DNA of 52,125 bases from the NCBI GenBank assembly GCA_024684085.1, contig JAIKXM010000002.1:1-52125 (forward strand), written 5' to 3'. Both the position numbers and the translations under genes were made by a program. Positions 32,603 through 41,859 of this stretch are shown here, piece after piece. Under the pieces are notes generated by a model. That model saw nothing but the letters and a program-made list of their open reading frames with translations, was not told the DNA's origin and made no database searches. The stretch comes from Lachnospiraceae bacterium (GTDB taxonomy: Bacteria; Bacillota; Clostridia; Lachnospirales; Lachnospiraceae). Within the stretch, counting starts at the first letter, position 1. Every line of letters starts with the position of its first letter.

Positions 32603-34219
32603 TTAAATATAGTTCATTAAGCTGGTCTGCATTATCTTACCCACACTCATGAGTGCTGCCTGATAAGTAAGTTCGGCGCCGCTTAACTGAATCGCAACAT
32701 CTGTAAGATCCACATCTTCATTGTCTGACTGGAGAGTCTCGAAATTGGTCTTCTGTGACATCAGTCTGTTCTTAACAAGATCCAGCTTCATCTCTCTTGT
32801 ACCACAATTGGTAGTAGCATAGTTAACATTATCAAGATGCTTCTGCATATTGGTGATATTATTCTCAAAACATTTCTGACACTTTTCCTTAAGGAAGGTC
32901 AGAGCTTTCTCTGCAGCATCCACCTGATTGTTAATGACCGAATACTCTGAATCATTCTCGCTGTAACCTGATCTTATGCTCTTAAGTCTCTCTATGGTAG
33001 CCTCCATGTCGACAACGTCCTGCATAGAGCTTATCATATCATCAACATCTCTGCCGATCGCATGAGCGAAGACTTCATCAGCTGTGGTATTGACTCTTAT
33101 GGACTGATTGAGACCCACGTCATATTCTATAGACTGTTTCTCCTTAAGTCCTCTCAGATAGTCCTGATTGTAATATACCCATGCAGCCGGATCAGCTTCT
33201 GTCTGATCGGTACATGCGAAATAATGCTCGGGTCTAAGATCCCCCTTATCCCATATACTCTTCTGATATGTGATCTGTATCTCAGATTCATCTGTCGCTG
33301 ATGTCATTATATCATCTTTTAGGTTCATTAGCTTCTGATATGCACTTTTTGTCATAAGAAGTTCACCCGTATCGGGTATGAGCACATATCTGTCCACCGG
33401 TTCGTTGCCTGCTGCGATCGCCTCTTCATTGGCCTTATCATAGTCTGCAAGTATCTGATAAGGGCTCGGATCATCATTAACAGAGATCACTTCCGTATTG
33501 GCTGCCGTATTAAAAGGCACATAACTGTCTGTAGCGACATCATATGTTGATATCTGAGGAATGAGTCCTGCTTCACCGTCAAGATTCGAGTAAGCCAGTC
33601 TCATTCTGTATATCTCATTCTCTTCAATATTCTGCTCTACGGTATTATTATACTCTGCGGTATTGAAGTTAACTTCATTGATATTATTGATATCACGACT
33701 GTTGATATATTTCACGGTAGACAGATCCGAGCCGTGAAGCTGTTCAGTGATCGAATACTTCTTAGTCTCACCCTTAGTGAACATAAGAGTCGTCTCTGTT
33801 CTGTATCCCGTGAATACGCTTCTGCCGGCATTATCCGCATTACCCGTTGCATATACTTCATCATGAAGCTGACGGATATTATCAAGGATTGTCTGCCTGT
33901 CTGTAGTCGTAAGCTTCTCTGAAGTTCCCTTGGTACACTGCTCGATAACATCTGTCAGAACATCTGACACTGTTGTCAGTGAATCCTCGGTGATCTGCAT
34001 CCAGCTCTCCGCATCAGGTATGTTCTTCTCATAATACTGGGTAACCTGCGCCACATTGGTCCTGAGTCTCAAAGCTCTGATAGCGATGATGGGATCATCC
34101 GAAGGACGGTTGATCTTCTTCTCAGTGGACATCTGATTGTTCAGCTTATCCTGCAGCACCTTATTGCTGTTGATATTACTTATTGAATTGTTCTGTATTA
34201 CCTTATTGGTTATTCTCAT
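32603..34219 (-). CDS. flgL: Hook-filament junction protein FlgL, enlarged
   Basis: 538 residues from the ATG at 34219 with AGAGGTG six bases upstream; a GTG three codons earlier is not needed. The N-terminus MRITNKVIQNNSISNINSNKV and the GYRTETTLMF and C-terminal TDVAIQLSGAELTYQAALMSVGKIMQTSLMNYI helices fit the FlgL/flagellin-like ends. FlgL is commonly about 300 residues; here an inserted central domain of about 250 residues (around 160-410) makes it almost twice as long. FlgL joins the hook to the filament together with FlgK. It overlaps nothing and lies 33 bases after flgK2. Confidence 0.88.
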   Translation of the reverse strand: MRITNKVIQNNSISNINSNKVLQDKLNNQMSTEKKINRPSDDPIIAIRALRLRTNVAQVTQYYEKNIPDAESWMQITEDSLTTVSDVLTDVIEQCTKGTSEKLTTTDRQTILDNIRQLHDEVYATGNADNAGRSVFTGYRTETTLMFTKGETKKYSITEQLHGSDLSTVKYINSRDINNINEVNFNTAEYNNTVEQNIEENEIYRMRLAYSNLDGEAGLIPQISTYDVATDSYVPFNTAANTEVISVNDDPSPYQILADYDKANEEAIAAGNEPVDRYVLIPDTGELLMTKSAYQKLMNLKDDIMTSATDESEIQITYQKSIWDKGDLRPEHYFACTDQTEADPAAWVYYNQDYLRGLKEKQSIEYDVGLNQSIRVNTTADEVFAHAIGRDVDDMISSMQDVVDMEATIERLKSIRSGYSENDSEYSVINNQVDAAEKALTFLKEKCQKCFENNITNMQKHLDNVNYATTNCGTREMKLDLVKNRLMSQKTNFETLQSDNEDVDLTDVAIQLSGAELTYQAALMSVGKIMQTSLMNYI

Positions 34220-34252
34220 AGGGGGCACCTCTTTAGTTACCGTTCACGGATA

Positions 34253-36178
34253 TTATACTCCCGTCTCACGGATAAGCCTGTCGTATACTTCAGTCAGAGT
34301 CTGTATCATCTTGGATGCCAGTGTGTAAGCATTCTGATATTTGATAAGGTTAACCGCTTCATCGTCATTATCAACACCGGAGATGGATATTCTCTGATTG
34401 TCGATAGACTTGCCAATGTTGGTATAATTCTCGCAGAAGGTATTGGCGTTCTTGCCGTTAAGAGCCACATCCGATAAGATACAGGTCAGGAACTCCTGAG
34501 TGGCAGCGCCACGATAGCTTGCTATATTCTTGTCGCTTACCATGTTGATCAGTCTGCCTATATTATCATATTCATCGGTTCCTGCTGCCCTGTCTGCCTT
34601 GGTAGCAAGAAGATCCGCATTATCTATCATGGAAGTCAGCGCCGCGAAGTTACGGGCTGTAAGTCTGTAATAACTGTCATCCTCCATATTAATGGTCTCT
34701 GCCAGTCTGTTACCGTTCGCATCCTTGGTATTGTACCTGCTCGTGAACTGGTACTGTTCCCTGTCCGTAGCGTGATCGCCTGTGAACAGAAGGCATCCGG
34801 GATTGCCGTCCTTGGTATAACCTTCCATCAATATATCATTAAAAGCTGCGGAGAAGATACGTACCCATTCATTGAGCTGCTGCTGATAGTAAGGAACTCC
34901 CTGATATGAAAGAGCATATCCGATCTCGCACTCTTTTCCGACTTTATTATCAGTAAGCGGCATGCCGGAATCCGTCTCATCAATAGTCAGTGTGTAGGTA
35001 CATACACCGTCTGCACTATATGAGTAACTCCAGCTGTCGTAATAGTATTCCTGATTGGCTAAGGTTATCTTACCGCCTGTATCGGAAAGTGTCGTCTTAT
35101 TAAGATCCATCAGATAGTCTTCATACACCTGAATGGTAACTTCTCTGAGATAATGGCCTTCCGAATCTCTCTGACTGTCGCCTGACACTGAGATTATCTC
35201 CCCTCTGAAGTTCTCTGCGTTATTACCGTCACGCATCTGTATAAGACCTTCAAGTTCTCCTCCGAGACTCTTGTTATATAAGTTGAACTCATCGCCCAAA
35301 GCGCCTGTATTGGTATTGACTACCCAATATACATCATACAGACCGCTTACATCCGACTGATTGACCTTTTCTTTGTCAGCTCTTGCAACACATGCAAGAC
35401 TGTTATAATCATCGGTATCTACCAGTATCTGTCCTCCGGCGATCGTTACGATGAAGTTGAAGGCTCCCGTCTCTCTGCTCGGATCATTGGGATCTGTAAT
35501 AGGAAATTCCTTGGCACTGATCTCAACGATGGCAGACAACTGATCGAGAAGAAGTGTTCTCTTATCTCTAAGCTCGTTAGCCTTGCTGCCTGACAATTCT
35601 ATAACATTGATCTGCTTATTGATGGTAGCGATCTCACTTGCAAGTGAATTGATCTCATCTATCTTAAGCTTGATCTCGGAATTGACATCTTCCTGAACCT
35701 GATCCATGGAATTGGCCATTGAGTTGAAGTACTCACACAGGTTAGCTGCAAATCCCATGAACTGTGCCTTTGTGGAATCGCTGGAAGGATTCTTCTTAAC
35801 CTCTGCAAGTGAATCCATCATCTCCTGGAATACGGTATTGAAACCTTCGATCGTGGAATCATCTCTGAAGTAATCCTCGATCTGTGTCATATAATACTGC
35901 TTCATACTGTATTCACCGGTCTTGGTATTGTTATGCCAGTACTTGGCATCATAAAAGTCATCATGTATACGTTCGATCGAGATGGTCTCAACACCTGCGC
36001 CGGCACAACCGTATCTCGTCCATACTCTTAAGGCTTCGGCCGCCTCGGAATTAACCTGCTGACGGCTGTAACCTTCCGTCTCCGCATTGGCGATATTATT
36101 GGCGGTAGTATTTAGTGCCGCATCGGCATTAAGTAAACCTTTATATGCTATATTCAGTCCTAAGAATTGCGACGGCAT
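34253..36178 (-). CDS. flgK: Hook-associated protein FlgK, second paralogue
   Basis: 641 residues from the ATG at 36178 with AAAGGTGG before it; a GTG two codons upstream is possible. MPSQFLGLNIAYKGLLNADAALNTTANNIANAETEGYSRQQV is a flagellar rod/hook N-terminal motif, and the C-terminal KYQNAYTLASKMIQTLTEVYDRLIRETGV closes the D0 domain. It differs from the neighbouring FlgK in the middle, with a larger variable region. Two adjacent flgK-like genes suggest a divided or duplicated junction structure. Confidence 0.85.
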   Translation of the reverse strand: MPSQFLGLNIAYKGLLNADAALNTTANNIANAETEGYSRQQVNSEAAEALRVWTRYGCAGAGVETISIERIHDDFYDAKYWHNNTKTGEYSMKQYYMTQIEDYFRDDSTIEGFNTVFQEMMDSLAEVKKNPSSDSTKAQFMGFAANLCEYFNSMANSMDQVQEDVNSEIKLKIDEINSLASEIATINKQINVIELSGSKANELRDKRTLLLDQLSAIVEISAKEFPITDPNDPSRETGAFNFIVTIAGGQILVDTDDYNSLACVARADKEKVNQSDVSGLYDVYWVVNTNTGALGDEFNLYNKSLGGELEGLIQMRDGNNAENFRGEIISVSGDSQRDSEGHYLREVTIQVYEDYLMDLNKTTLSDTGGKITLANQEYYYDSWSYSYSADGVCTYTLTIDETDSGMPLTDNKVGKECEIGYALSYQGVPYYQQQLNEWVRIFSAAFNDILMEGYTKDGNPGCLLFTGDHATDREQYQFTSRYNTKDANGNRLAETINMEDDSYYRLTARNFAALTSMIDNADLLATKADRAAGTDEYDNIGRLINMVSDKNIASYRGAATQEFLTCILSDVALNGKNANTFCENYTNIGKSIDNQRISISGVDNDDEAVNLIKYQNAYTLASKMIQTLTEVYDRLIRETGV

Positions 36179-36265
36179 ATCCACACCACCTTTCTGTTAT
36201 TCTGCAGTATTCAGTTCCCGGGCAACCGGTCACAGAATATATTACTTCCCTTCATTAACGAACTG

Positions 36266-37975
36266 TTACATTCCTAAAGTATTGATGATATGTTCAAGCA
36301 TCTCGCTGACAACATTGATATATCTTGATGAAGCATTGTATGCATTCTGAAAACGTATCATCATCGTAAGTTCTTCGTCCTGGGATACTCCGATGATCTG
36401 CTCTCTTGCAGAATCCGTAGCTCCCACTGTTTTATCCTGACTGTCAAGAATTGACTTATATACGTAACCTGAATTGGCTACCTGACTTACAAGATCGCTG
36501 TAGTAATCTATGTAAGATGACTTCTTCTTAACATTGGGATTAAGGGTCGAATCCTCCGCTTCGAAGGCATCCTTGATCTTCTCCATCGTCGTGTAATCAA
36601 CCGAGCCGTCAGCCGTTACGAACCCTAACTTGGTAGGCTGCTGTAAGAGCTTGGCATTGATCTGCATATTGGTAACGGTATAAAGGGTCTCATTGATATC
36701 CTGATCTTCCGCAATATAGTCAACCGTATAAGTATAAGTTCCGTCCGCATTGGCTGTAAGGACCGGTGATGCACCGTATCCGTCGGAAGCTATCTTCTGG
36801 AATATCTGGATGGGATTGCCGCTCTCATCCAGCAGATAAGTACTCGAAGGATTAAGTTCCTTGGCTGCTATTGCGGTCTCGCTTATGATATTGTTGATGG
36901 TCGTTGCTATATTATGAACCAGCTGATCGAATTCGGACTGGATATTCATACATACCGACTGCGATACCTGATTGGTATAATTCTCTTCCAGAAGATCCGT
37001 GAAGTTGGCCTTATGATCGCCTCTTGCCAGCAATACCGACTTAAGTGATCCTATATCGGTATTAAGGTCGGAAGATATAACTCTTGACATATCGAAGACT
37101 TCCGCCTTCTTAGCCTCTTCCTGACTGAATATCTTATTATGATTCTCATCATATCCGTACTTGGCGTTCTTCTCCCAGAAAGGTGTAACAAAACCTGTCT
37201 TGGGATCTTCATAGGTAAGCATCTTATATGCGATCTCACCTCTTACAAGATCTTCGCCTTCAAGCTGAACCCAGACCGTATTATCAAGGTCTTCCGAATA
37301 GCTTATATTGGCAAGTCCGGCAAGTTCATCGAGCAATGCATTACGCTGATCTCTTAAGTCATTGGCCTGCTCAATTCCGCTACATTCAATATTACGGATC
37401 TGGTCGTTAAGTGTCTTAAGACTGTCAGCGATCTTATTGATCCTGTCAACGTTGTCGATAACAGTTACATTAAGACTCTTCTGATAATCAGAAATACCGT
37501 CGTATACGGAATTAGCTCTGGCAAGGAACTCCGAACATCTCTCTACGAAGAGGCCCTGTGTAACGGCGCTGGCGGGATCCTTGGCAAGTTCCTGAACGGA
37601 CACCCAGAGATCGTTGATAGATTCCTGGAATGATTCACCGTTCATCTCGTCAAGAAGGTATTCTATTTCAGTAAGAGCATCCGAAGATATATTGTAGAAT
37701 CCCTGACGTCCGACTTCGCGTCTGTAGGTATCATCCAGGAATGTATCTCTTACCTGTCTCGTCTTGGAATAAACAACACCAAGACCTATTTGTTGCTTAG
37801 CAACAGCCCTGGTGTCTGATTGAAGTGTATTATACACCGAAGTTCCGGTAAGAATCTGCTGACGTGTATATCCGGTCGTATCGGCATTAGATACGTTATG
37901 TGCAGTTGTATTGAGAGAGTTCTGACTTGTCTGCAAGCCCGAAACACCAATGTAAAAACTTCCCATTAACGGCAT
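36266..37975 (-). CDS. flgK: Hook-associated protein FlgK, first paralogue
   Basis: 569 residues, the usual FlgK size. N-terminus MPLMGSFYIGVSGLQTSQNSLNTTAHNVSNADTTGYTRQQ is the classic FlgK/hook motif (with NxSNADTxGYxRQ), and the C-terminal RFQNAYNASSRYINVVSEMLEHIINTLGM matches. It makes the first hook-filament junction ring. GAGG lies nine bases before the ATG. It follows flgN by 27 bases, the chaperone and its client being encoded together. Confidence 0.95.
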   Translation of the reverse strand: MPLMGSFYIGVSGLQTSQNSLNTTAHNVSNADTTGYTRQQILTGTSVYNTLQSDTRAVAKQQIGLGVVYSKTRQVRDTFLDDTYRREVGRQGFYNISSDALTEIEYLLDEMNGESFQESINDLWVSVQELAKDPASAVTQGLFVERCSEFLARANSVYDGISDYQKSLNVTVIDNVDRINKIADSLKTLNDQIRNIECSGIEQANDLRDQRNALLDELAGLANISYSEDLDNTVWVQLEGEDLVRGEIAYKMLTYEDPKTGFVTPFWEKNAKYGYDENHNKIFSQEEAKKAEVFDMSRVISSDLNTDIGSLKSVLLARGDHKANFTDLLEENYTNQVSQSVCMNIQSEFDQLVHNIATTINNIISETAIAAKELNPSSTYLLDESGNPIQIFQKIASDGYGASPVLTANADGTYTYTVDYIAEDQDINETLYTVTNMQINAKLLQQPTKLGFVTADGSVDYTTMEKIKDAFEAEDSTLNPNVKKKSSYIDYYSDLVSQVANSGYVYKSILDSQDKTVGATDSAREQIIGVSQDEELTMMIRFQNAYNASSRYINVVSEMLEHIINTLGM

Positions 37976-38002
37976 AGGCTATTACCTCATCGGATATCAA
38001 CA

Positions 38003-38521
38003 TTACTGCTTGGCATCAAACACTCCCATGTCTCCTCCCATCATAGTTCCGGAAGTATAAGCACCGGAATTATAATTGGCTGTTTCGGGAGCGGCCTTGT
38101 AGGCCTGAATAACATTCATGTCAAACTGAACCATCTCAAGTGAGGACTCAATGAGCATACGATTCTGCTCATTGACTCTCTTCATCTGAGCGATTGTGTC
38201 AGTCAGCTTGTCGTAAACAGTTGCCAGCCTCTTCTGCTCTTCAGGTCTGTTCTTAAGCATCTCGATCAGATCTACAAGCTTAAGGCTCTTAACATCCGTG
38301 TTAATCACATTGGCAATGTCTTGCATGTTCACCTGACGTTCTTTGTCAAGGCGATTGATCTTAGTGACGATTTCCTGTTCATCATCCGTGATCTTTGAAA
38401 GGGTCTCCAGATCGGCGCTAATGATAACTGGTGTCTTCTTCATGGAGAGTTCTACCAATCGACCATATTGTTCATTAACAGTCTCTAAATTGATCATTAA
38501 TTCTTCCATTAAGCTTGCCAC
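38003..38521 (-). CDS. flgN: FlgN-type flagellar chaperone
   Basis: 172 residues. Start is GTG at 38521 with GGAGG seven bases upstream; the ATG four codons later is too far from that site. The protein is a helical bundle: LMEELMINLETVNEQYGRLVELSMKKTPVIISADLETLSKITDDEQEIVTKINRLDK, with a glycine-rich flexible tail (GAYTSGTMMGGDMG). Position between flgM and flgK and the FlgN-type ExxxYxxLxELxxxKxxxI pattern support a FlgK/FlgL export chaperone. Confidence 0.88.
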   Translation of the reverse strand: MASLMEELMINLETVNEQYGRLVELSMKKTPVIISADLETLSKITDDEQEIVTKINRLDKERQVNMQDIANVINTDVKSLKLVDLIEMLKNRPEEQKRLATVYDKLTDTIAQMKRVNEQNRMLIESSLEMVQFDMNVIQAYKAAPETANYNSGAYTSGTMMGGDMGVFDAKQ

Positions 38522-38536
38522 CAGATATCCTCCTCA

Positions 38537-38812
38537 TTAAATAGCGCTGTAACCGGCGATGAGCTTGTCTGCCAGGCTCTCGCTGTCTACACTGTAATTT
38601 CCACTGTTGATACGGTTCCTGATTGACTCTACCAGATTCTCTCTGATATCGGGGGCTGCATTAACAGCCTTCTTGGCAATCTGGATATCCTTACCTGCAT
38701 TGGAGATCTGCAGCTGATCAGAGAAGCTTCCCTTTACGTCCGTTTTCATCTGACGTGTGGTGTTGTTCTGTGCGTATATCTGTTGCACCTGATTATATGC
38801 TTCTATTCGCAT
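38537..38812 (-). CDS. flgM: Anti-sigma-28 factor FlgM
   Basis: 91 residues, standard for FlgM. The disordered N-terminal half is followed by the sigma-binding C-terminus RENLVESIRNRINSGNYSVDSESLADKLIAGYSAI, a textbook FlgM pattern (RxxKVxxIKxxIxxGxYxVDxxxVAxKMI). FlgM holds sigma-28 inactive until hook completion, then is secreted. GAAGGAGGAG precedes the ATG. A sigma-28 promoter drives its own operon, a feedback loop. Confidence 0.95.
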   Translation of the reverse strand: MRIEAYNQVQQIYAQNNTTRQMKTDVKGSFSDQLQISNAGKDIQIAKKAVNAAPDIRENLVESIRNRINSGNYSVDSESLADKLIAGYSAI

Positions 38813-38855
38813 AATGCTCCTCCTTCTAAGAGTGTTATTAATGGTTTCATTATTT

Positions 38856-38882
38856 TTATCGACACTTTAGCCGGATACTTTA
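38856..38882 (-). promoter_or_regulatory. Sigma-28 promoter of the flgM operon
   Basis: Minus strand TAAA (38882-38879), exactly 15 bases, then GTCGATAA (38863-38856), one mismatch from the sigma-28 -10 GCCGATAA. Transcription would begin about 35-40 bases before flgM and run through csrA. Confidence 0.85.
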
Positions 38883-38912
38883 GAGCATTTTACAAAAAAC
38901 TCCAAAAACTTT

Positions 38913-38960
38913 TTTTGGCATCCCGTTATCCTGTTTATCAAGGACTTCGGGATGCCAAAA
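38913..38960 (-). terminator. Terminator hairpin after the DegV-kinase gene
   Basis: Perfect 13-base arms TTTTGGCATCCCG and CGGGATGCCAAAA with an inner AGTCCT/AGGAT pairing. On the minus strand it is followed by A then T runs. It separates the signalling cluster from the flgM promoter. Confidence 0.65.
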
Positions 38961-38967
38961 CTATGCT

Positions 38968-39070
38968 GATCATATTGATCATATCGATCCTTCTGATCAT
39001 ATATATTCTGCTGATAACACTGATCACGTAAAATACCCGGATCCTGCCAACTGTGCAGATCCTGCGGATC
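38968..39070 (-). repeat. Nine-bp GATC-bearing repeat, in frame past the kinase stop
   Basis: GATC occurs at 38968, 38977, 38986, 38995, 39022, 39040, 39058 and 39067, all separated by multiples of nine. On the minus strand the frame is the one of the kinase gene beyond its TAG (39082-39080) and reads blocks such as YDQ, KDR, RDQ, WQD; the last codons before the stop (PYNQ) have the same pattern. An uninterrupted frame continues to 38867, giving about 70 further codons. Confidence 0.65.
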
Positions 39071-39079
39071 ACGCATATT

Positions 39080-41761
39080 CTACTGATTATACGGATTCTT
39101 CTTAAAATAGGTTACGGCAAATGAACCGACACCTACCATACCGCTCACGGACACCGAAGACCGGTGTACATACAATCGATCCGACTGGATATAATGCGTC
39201 ATCTCCTGTTTGATCTCTTCAACCTGTCTTGCATTAAGTCCGGAATAATTATATATGATAGGCCTGTCAGTATCTATCGCGCTCTTATGCCACATGTTGC
39301 GTTTGATATGCTTGCGGATCGCATTATCCGTATCCGTCTCGAAGCCAAGCGTCATATGGATCTTATTACGTCCTATATGAACCGAAGGTCTTACATGCAT
39401 ATAGCCGAGTAACCTTCCGACCAAAGGTCCCATCGAACCTATTCTCTGGAAATACGCCGTTGAAGGGATGACCGCATTCATATCCACATAATACTTAAGA
39501 CCATTGATCATCTCGATGATCTCGTCCGCGCTCTTACCTTCGCCTGCCATCTCAACCGCAGCCAGTACAAGTATGCCGATACCGCCGGATACATTGTTAC
39601 TGTCAATAACACTTACATGATCGAATCCTTCGGCAGCCTTCATCGCATTGGAGTAACATGATCCGAAACGGCTTCCCGTTGCTATATGAATTATCTCCTC
39701 CGCCTCATCCAGACCGTTACCGAAGAACTGCTCATATTCATCAATGCTCGCCGATTCGGGCACTATCTCGCCCTTCTGAACATATTCCGCGATATTGGAA
39801 GAATAATTGATCTCAAGCGAATCAACGAACTTGCCCCTTGCGGTTCTAACATAGATATCCATCACCCTTATACCCAGACTCTCAATAAGCGATGTGGGCA
39901 GATCGGAAGTTCTGTCCGTTGTGATAAGTATGGAACGTTTCCTCTCTTTTGCAAAAGAGGGGACCACTCCCTTCATGGATTCCGTCATCTCCTCAGACTT
40001 GTAGCTGACCAACTCATCCGGAAGATATTCGACCATAAGTCTGTCTAACATCTTGGCCTCTACGGGTTTCTGGAGTGTATTGTCGAAACCGCCCGAAGCT
40101 CCCTTTAGCATATCACTGTTTATTGACAGTCCTGTCAGTGCGATAATGACCGCATTGTTACTCATACCGCCCTTCTGATTGCGGATCTCCTTAAGCAATT
40201 CCGCTCCGTTCATACCGGGCATAATATAATCGGTAAATATAATATCGTACGATGTCTCTCTTGTAAGCTGGAGAGCCGTCTTACCGTCAGTTGCCTCATC
40301 TACGGTCATCTTGCTCGGCTCAAGCAGTTTCTGTATGATACGCCTGTTGATCTCATCGTCATCGATGACCAGTATGCGGGCTCTCGGAGCCTCGAAGGTC
40401 TTCTGATAAGCCTCAACTTCGTCATCTTTTTCAATGAAGTCTTCCGTATCACCGATGAGTTCTTCACCGACATAGCCCTGATCCAGAATGACGGTGAAGG
40501 TACTTCCCTTGGTATATATACTGTCGACCGTTATCTCACCGCCCATAAGACTTACGAGCTCTCTGGTGATGGCAAGTCCGAGTCCGTTACCTTCGATCTT
40601 ACTGTTGATATTACGATCGAACTGACGGTAACTGTCGAAGAGACTGCCGATATTCTCTTTCTTGATACCTATACCGGTATCTGTTACGGTGATCTTAAGC
40701 TTGACCTTATTGGCTGTTTTCTCAAGGGCATAGACCTCGAGGCGGACCATACCTTCGGGAGTATACTTAACACCGTTGGTCAGAAGGTTAAGTACTATCT
40801 GTATCAGTCTTCGTTCGTCACCTATCATTGTTGCCGGAAGCGACGGATCGACCATGGCTTCAAGTTTAAGCTTCTTCTCCTCCGCACGTGATTTGATAAG
40901 ACCTAAGATCTCCTTAAAGAGCTCCCTCGTATTATACTCATTATTGACCAGTTCCATACTGTTGTTACTGATCTGAGAGAGATCCATGATATCATTAACG
41001 AGATTCAGCAGGAGCTTGGCTGAACGCTTGATAGTCATCGAATTAACGAGCGTCTCGGGCTCACAGCTGTCTCTTAAGATTATCTCATTAAGACCTACCA
41101 TCGCATTGATGGGGTTCCTTATCTCATGGCTGAAGTTCGCATAAAAGCGTTCTCTTGAATGTGCAAGTTCCTCAAGTCTCTCCTCATTCTCATCACTTTT
41201 ACGCTTCTGATATTCGAACAGCTTGTACTGGAAGATAAAGAGGAAGCCTGCGGTGATACCGACAACCGTAACAGCGAATACATTGTCAAGATACAAGGTT
41301 CCTTCCCTGACTCCTCTTGCTAAAAGCGTGGGATAATGGAATGCCACATAGTAGCAGGTCACATCAATGATCGTATTGAAGATCACGAAGAACCGGAGTG
41401 CTTTGCCGTCATACATAAGGAATATATAATACATTCCCATCGCGAACCATATGCCCATTCCGCCTTCGACTCCGCCTGATGCGAAGAATATGCTTGGAAG
41501 CGCAATAAGGATCAAACCCACACCGACTATATTGATAGCCAGGTTAACGGCCTTGTTCCTGATCACCATATACTGAGCCAGAGTAATAATGCCAAGTATC
41601 AACAATATGCAGATTATAACCGGTATACGGGTCGCTACTACGAGTTCCTCCAAAAGTGACGCTATTGTCACCACCTGCGCCTCAACACAGATTATTCTGA
41701 AGATCTTCTCCCGTATGCTCAGATCGTCGCTTGCGACCATTTTCTTCATATACTTCAGCAT
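39080..41761 (-). CDS. Membrane hybrid histidine kinase-receiver fused to a DegV domain
   Basis: 893 residues. Five to six membrane helices (about 25-185), a HisKA domain with His212 in NFSHEIRNPINAM, a HATPase_c domain (N-box near 326, DTGIGI near 361, GNGLGLAI near 391), a receiver (465-580) with phospho-acceptor Asp511 in FTDYIMPGMNG, and a C-terminal DegV-like domain (about 610-880: ITTDRTSDLP, then VPESASIDEY, VIDSNNVSGGIG, IGSMGPLVGRLLG). DegV proteins bind fatty acids and feed fatty-acid kinase; fused here, the domain may sense or buffer acyl chains. I know of no standard family with this order. AAGGAG precedes the ATG. Last gene of the signalling cluster. Confidence 0.85.
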   Translation of the reverse strand: MLKYMKKMVASDDLSIREKIFRIICVEAQVVTIASLLEELVVATRIPVIICILLILGIITLAQYMVIRNKAVNLAINIVGVGLILIALPSIFFASGGVEGGMGIWFAMGMYYIFLMYDGKALRFFVIFNTIIDVTCYYVAFHYPTLLARGVREGTLYLDNVFAVTVVGITAGFLFIFQYKLFEYQKRKSDENEERLEELAHSRERFYANFSHEIRNPINAMVGLNEIILRDSCEPETLVNSMTIKRSAKLLLNLVNDIMDLSQISNNSMELVNNEYNTRELFKEILGLIKSRAEEKKLKLEAMVDPSLPATMIGDERRLIQIVLNLLTNGVKYTPEGMVRLEVYALEKTANKVKLKITVTDTGIGIKKENIGSLFDSYRQFDRNINSKIEGNGLGLAITRELVSLMGGEITVDSIYTKGSTFTVILDQGYVGEELIGDTEDFIEKDDEVEAYQKTFEAPRARILVIDDDEINRRIIQKLLEPSKMTVDEATDGKTALQLTRETSYDIIFTDYIMPGMNGAELLKEIRNQKGGMSNNAVIIALTGLSINSDMLKGASGGFDNTLQKPVEAKMLDRLMVEYLPDELVSYKSEEMTESMKGVVPSFAKERKRSILITTDRTSDLPTSLIESLGIRVMDIYVRTARGKFVDSLEINYSSNIAEYVQKGEIVPESASIDEYEQFFGNGLDEAEEIIHIATGSRFGSCYSNAMKAAEGFDHVSVIDSNNVSGGIGILVLAAVEMAGEGKSADEIIEMINGLKYYVDMNAVIPSTAYFQRIGSMGPLVGRLLGYMHVRPSVHIGRNKIHMTLGFETDTDNAIRKHIKRNMWHKSAIDTDRPIIYNYSGLNARQVEEIKQEMTHYIQSDRLYVHRSSVSVSGMVGVGSFAVTYFKKNPYNQ

Positions 41762-41859
41762 AAGTTATCTCCTTATAAGAGCATATTTATATCTTACTTA
41801 ATGAGGTCGTATGCAGGTTCCAATATTGTCATGCAGATCACACACGACAACTGAAAACA

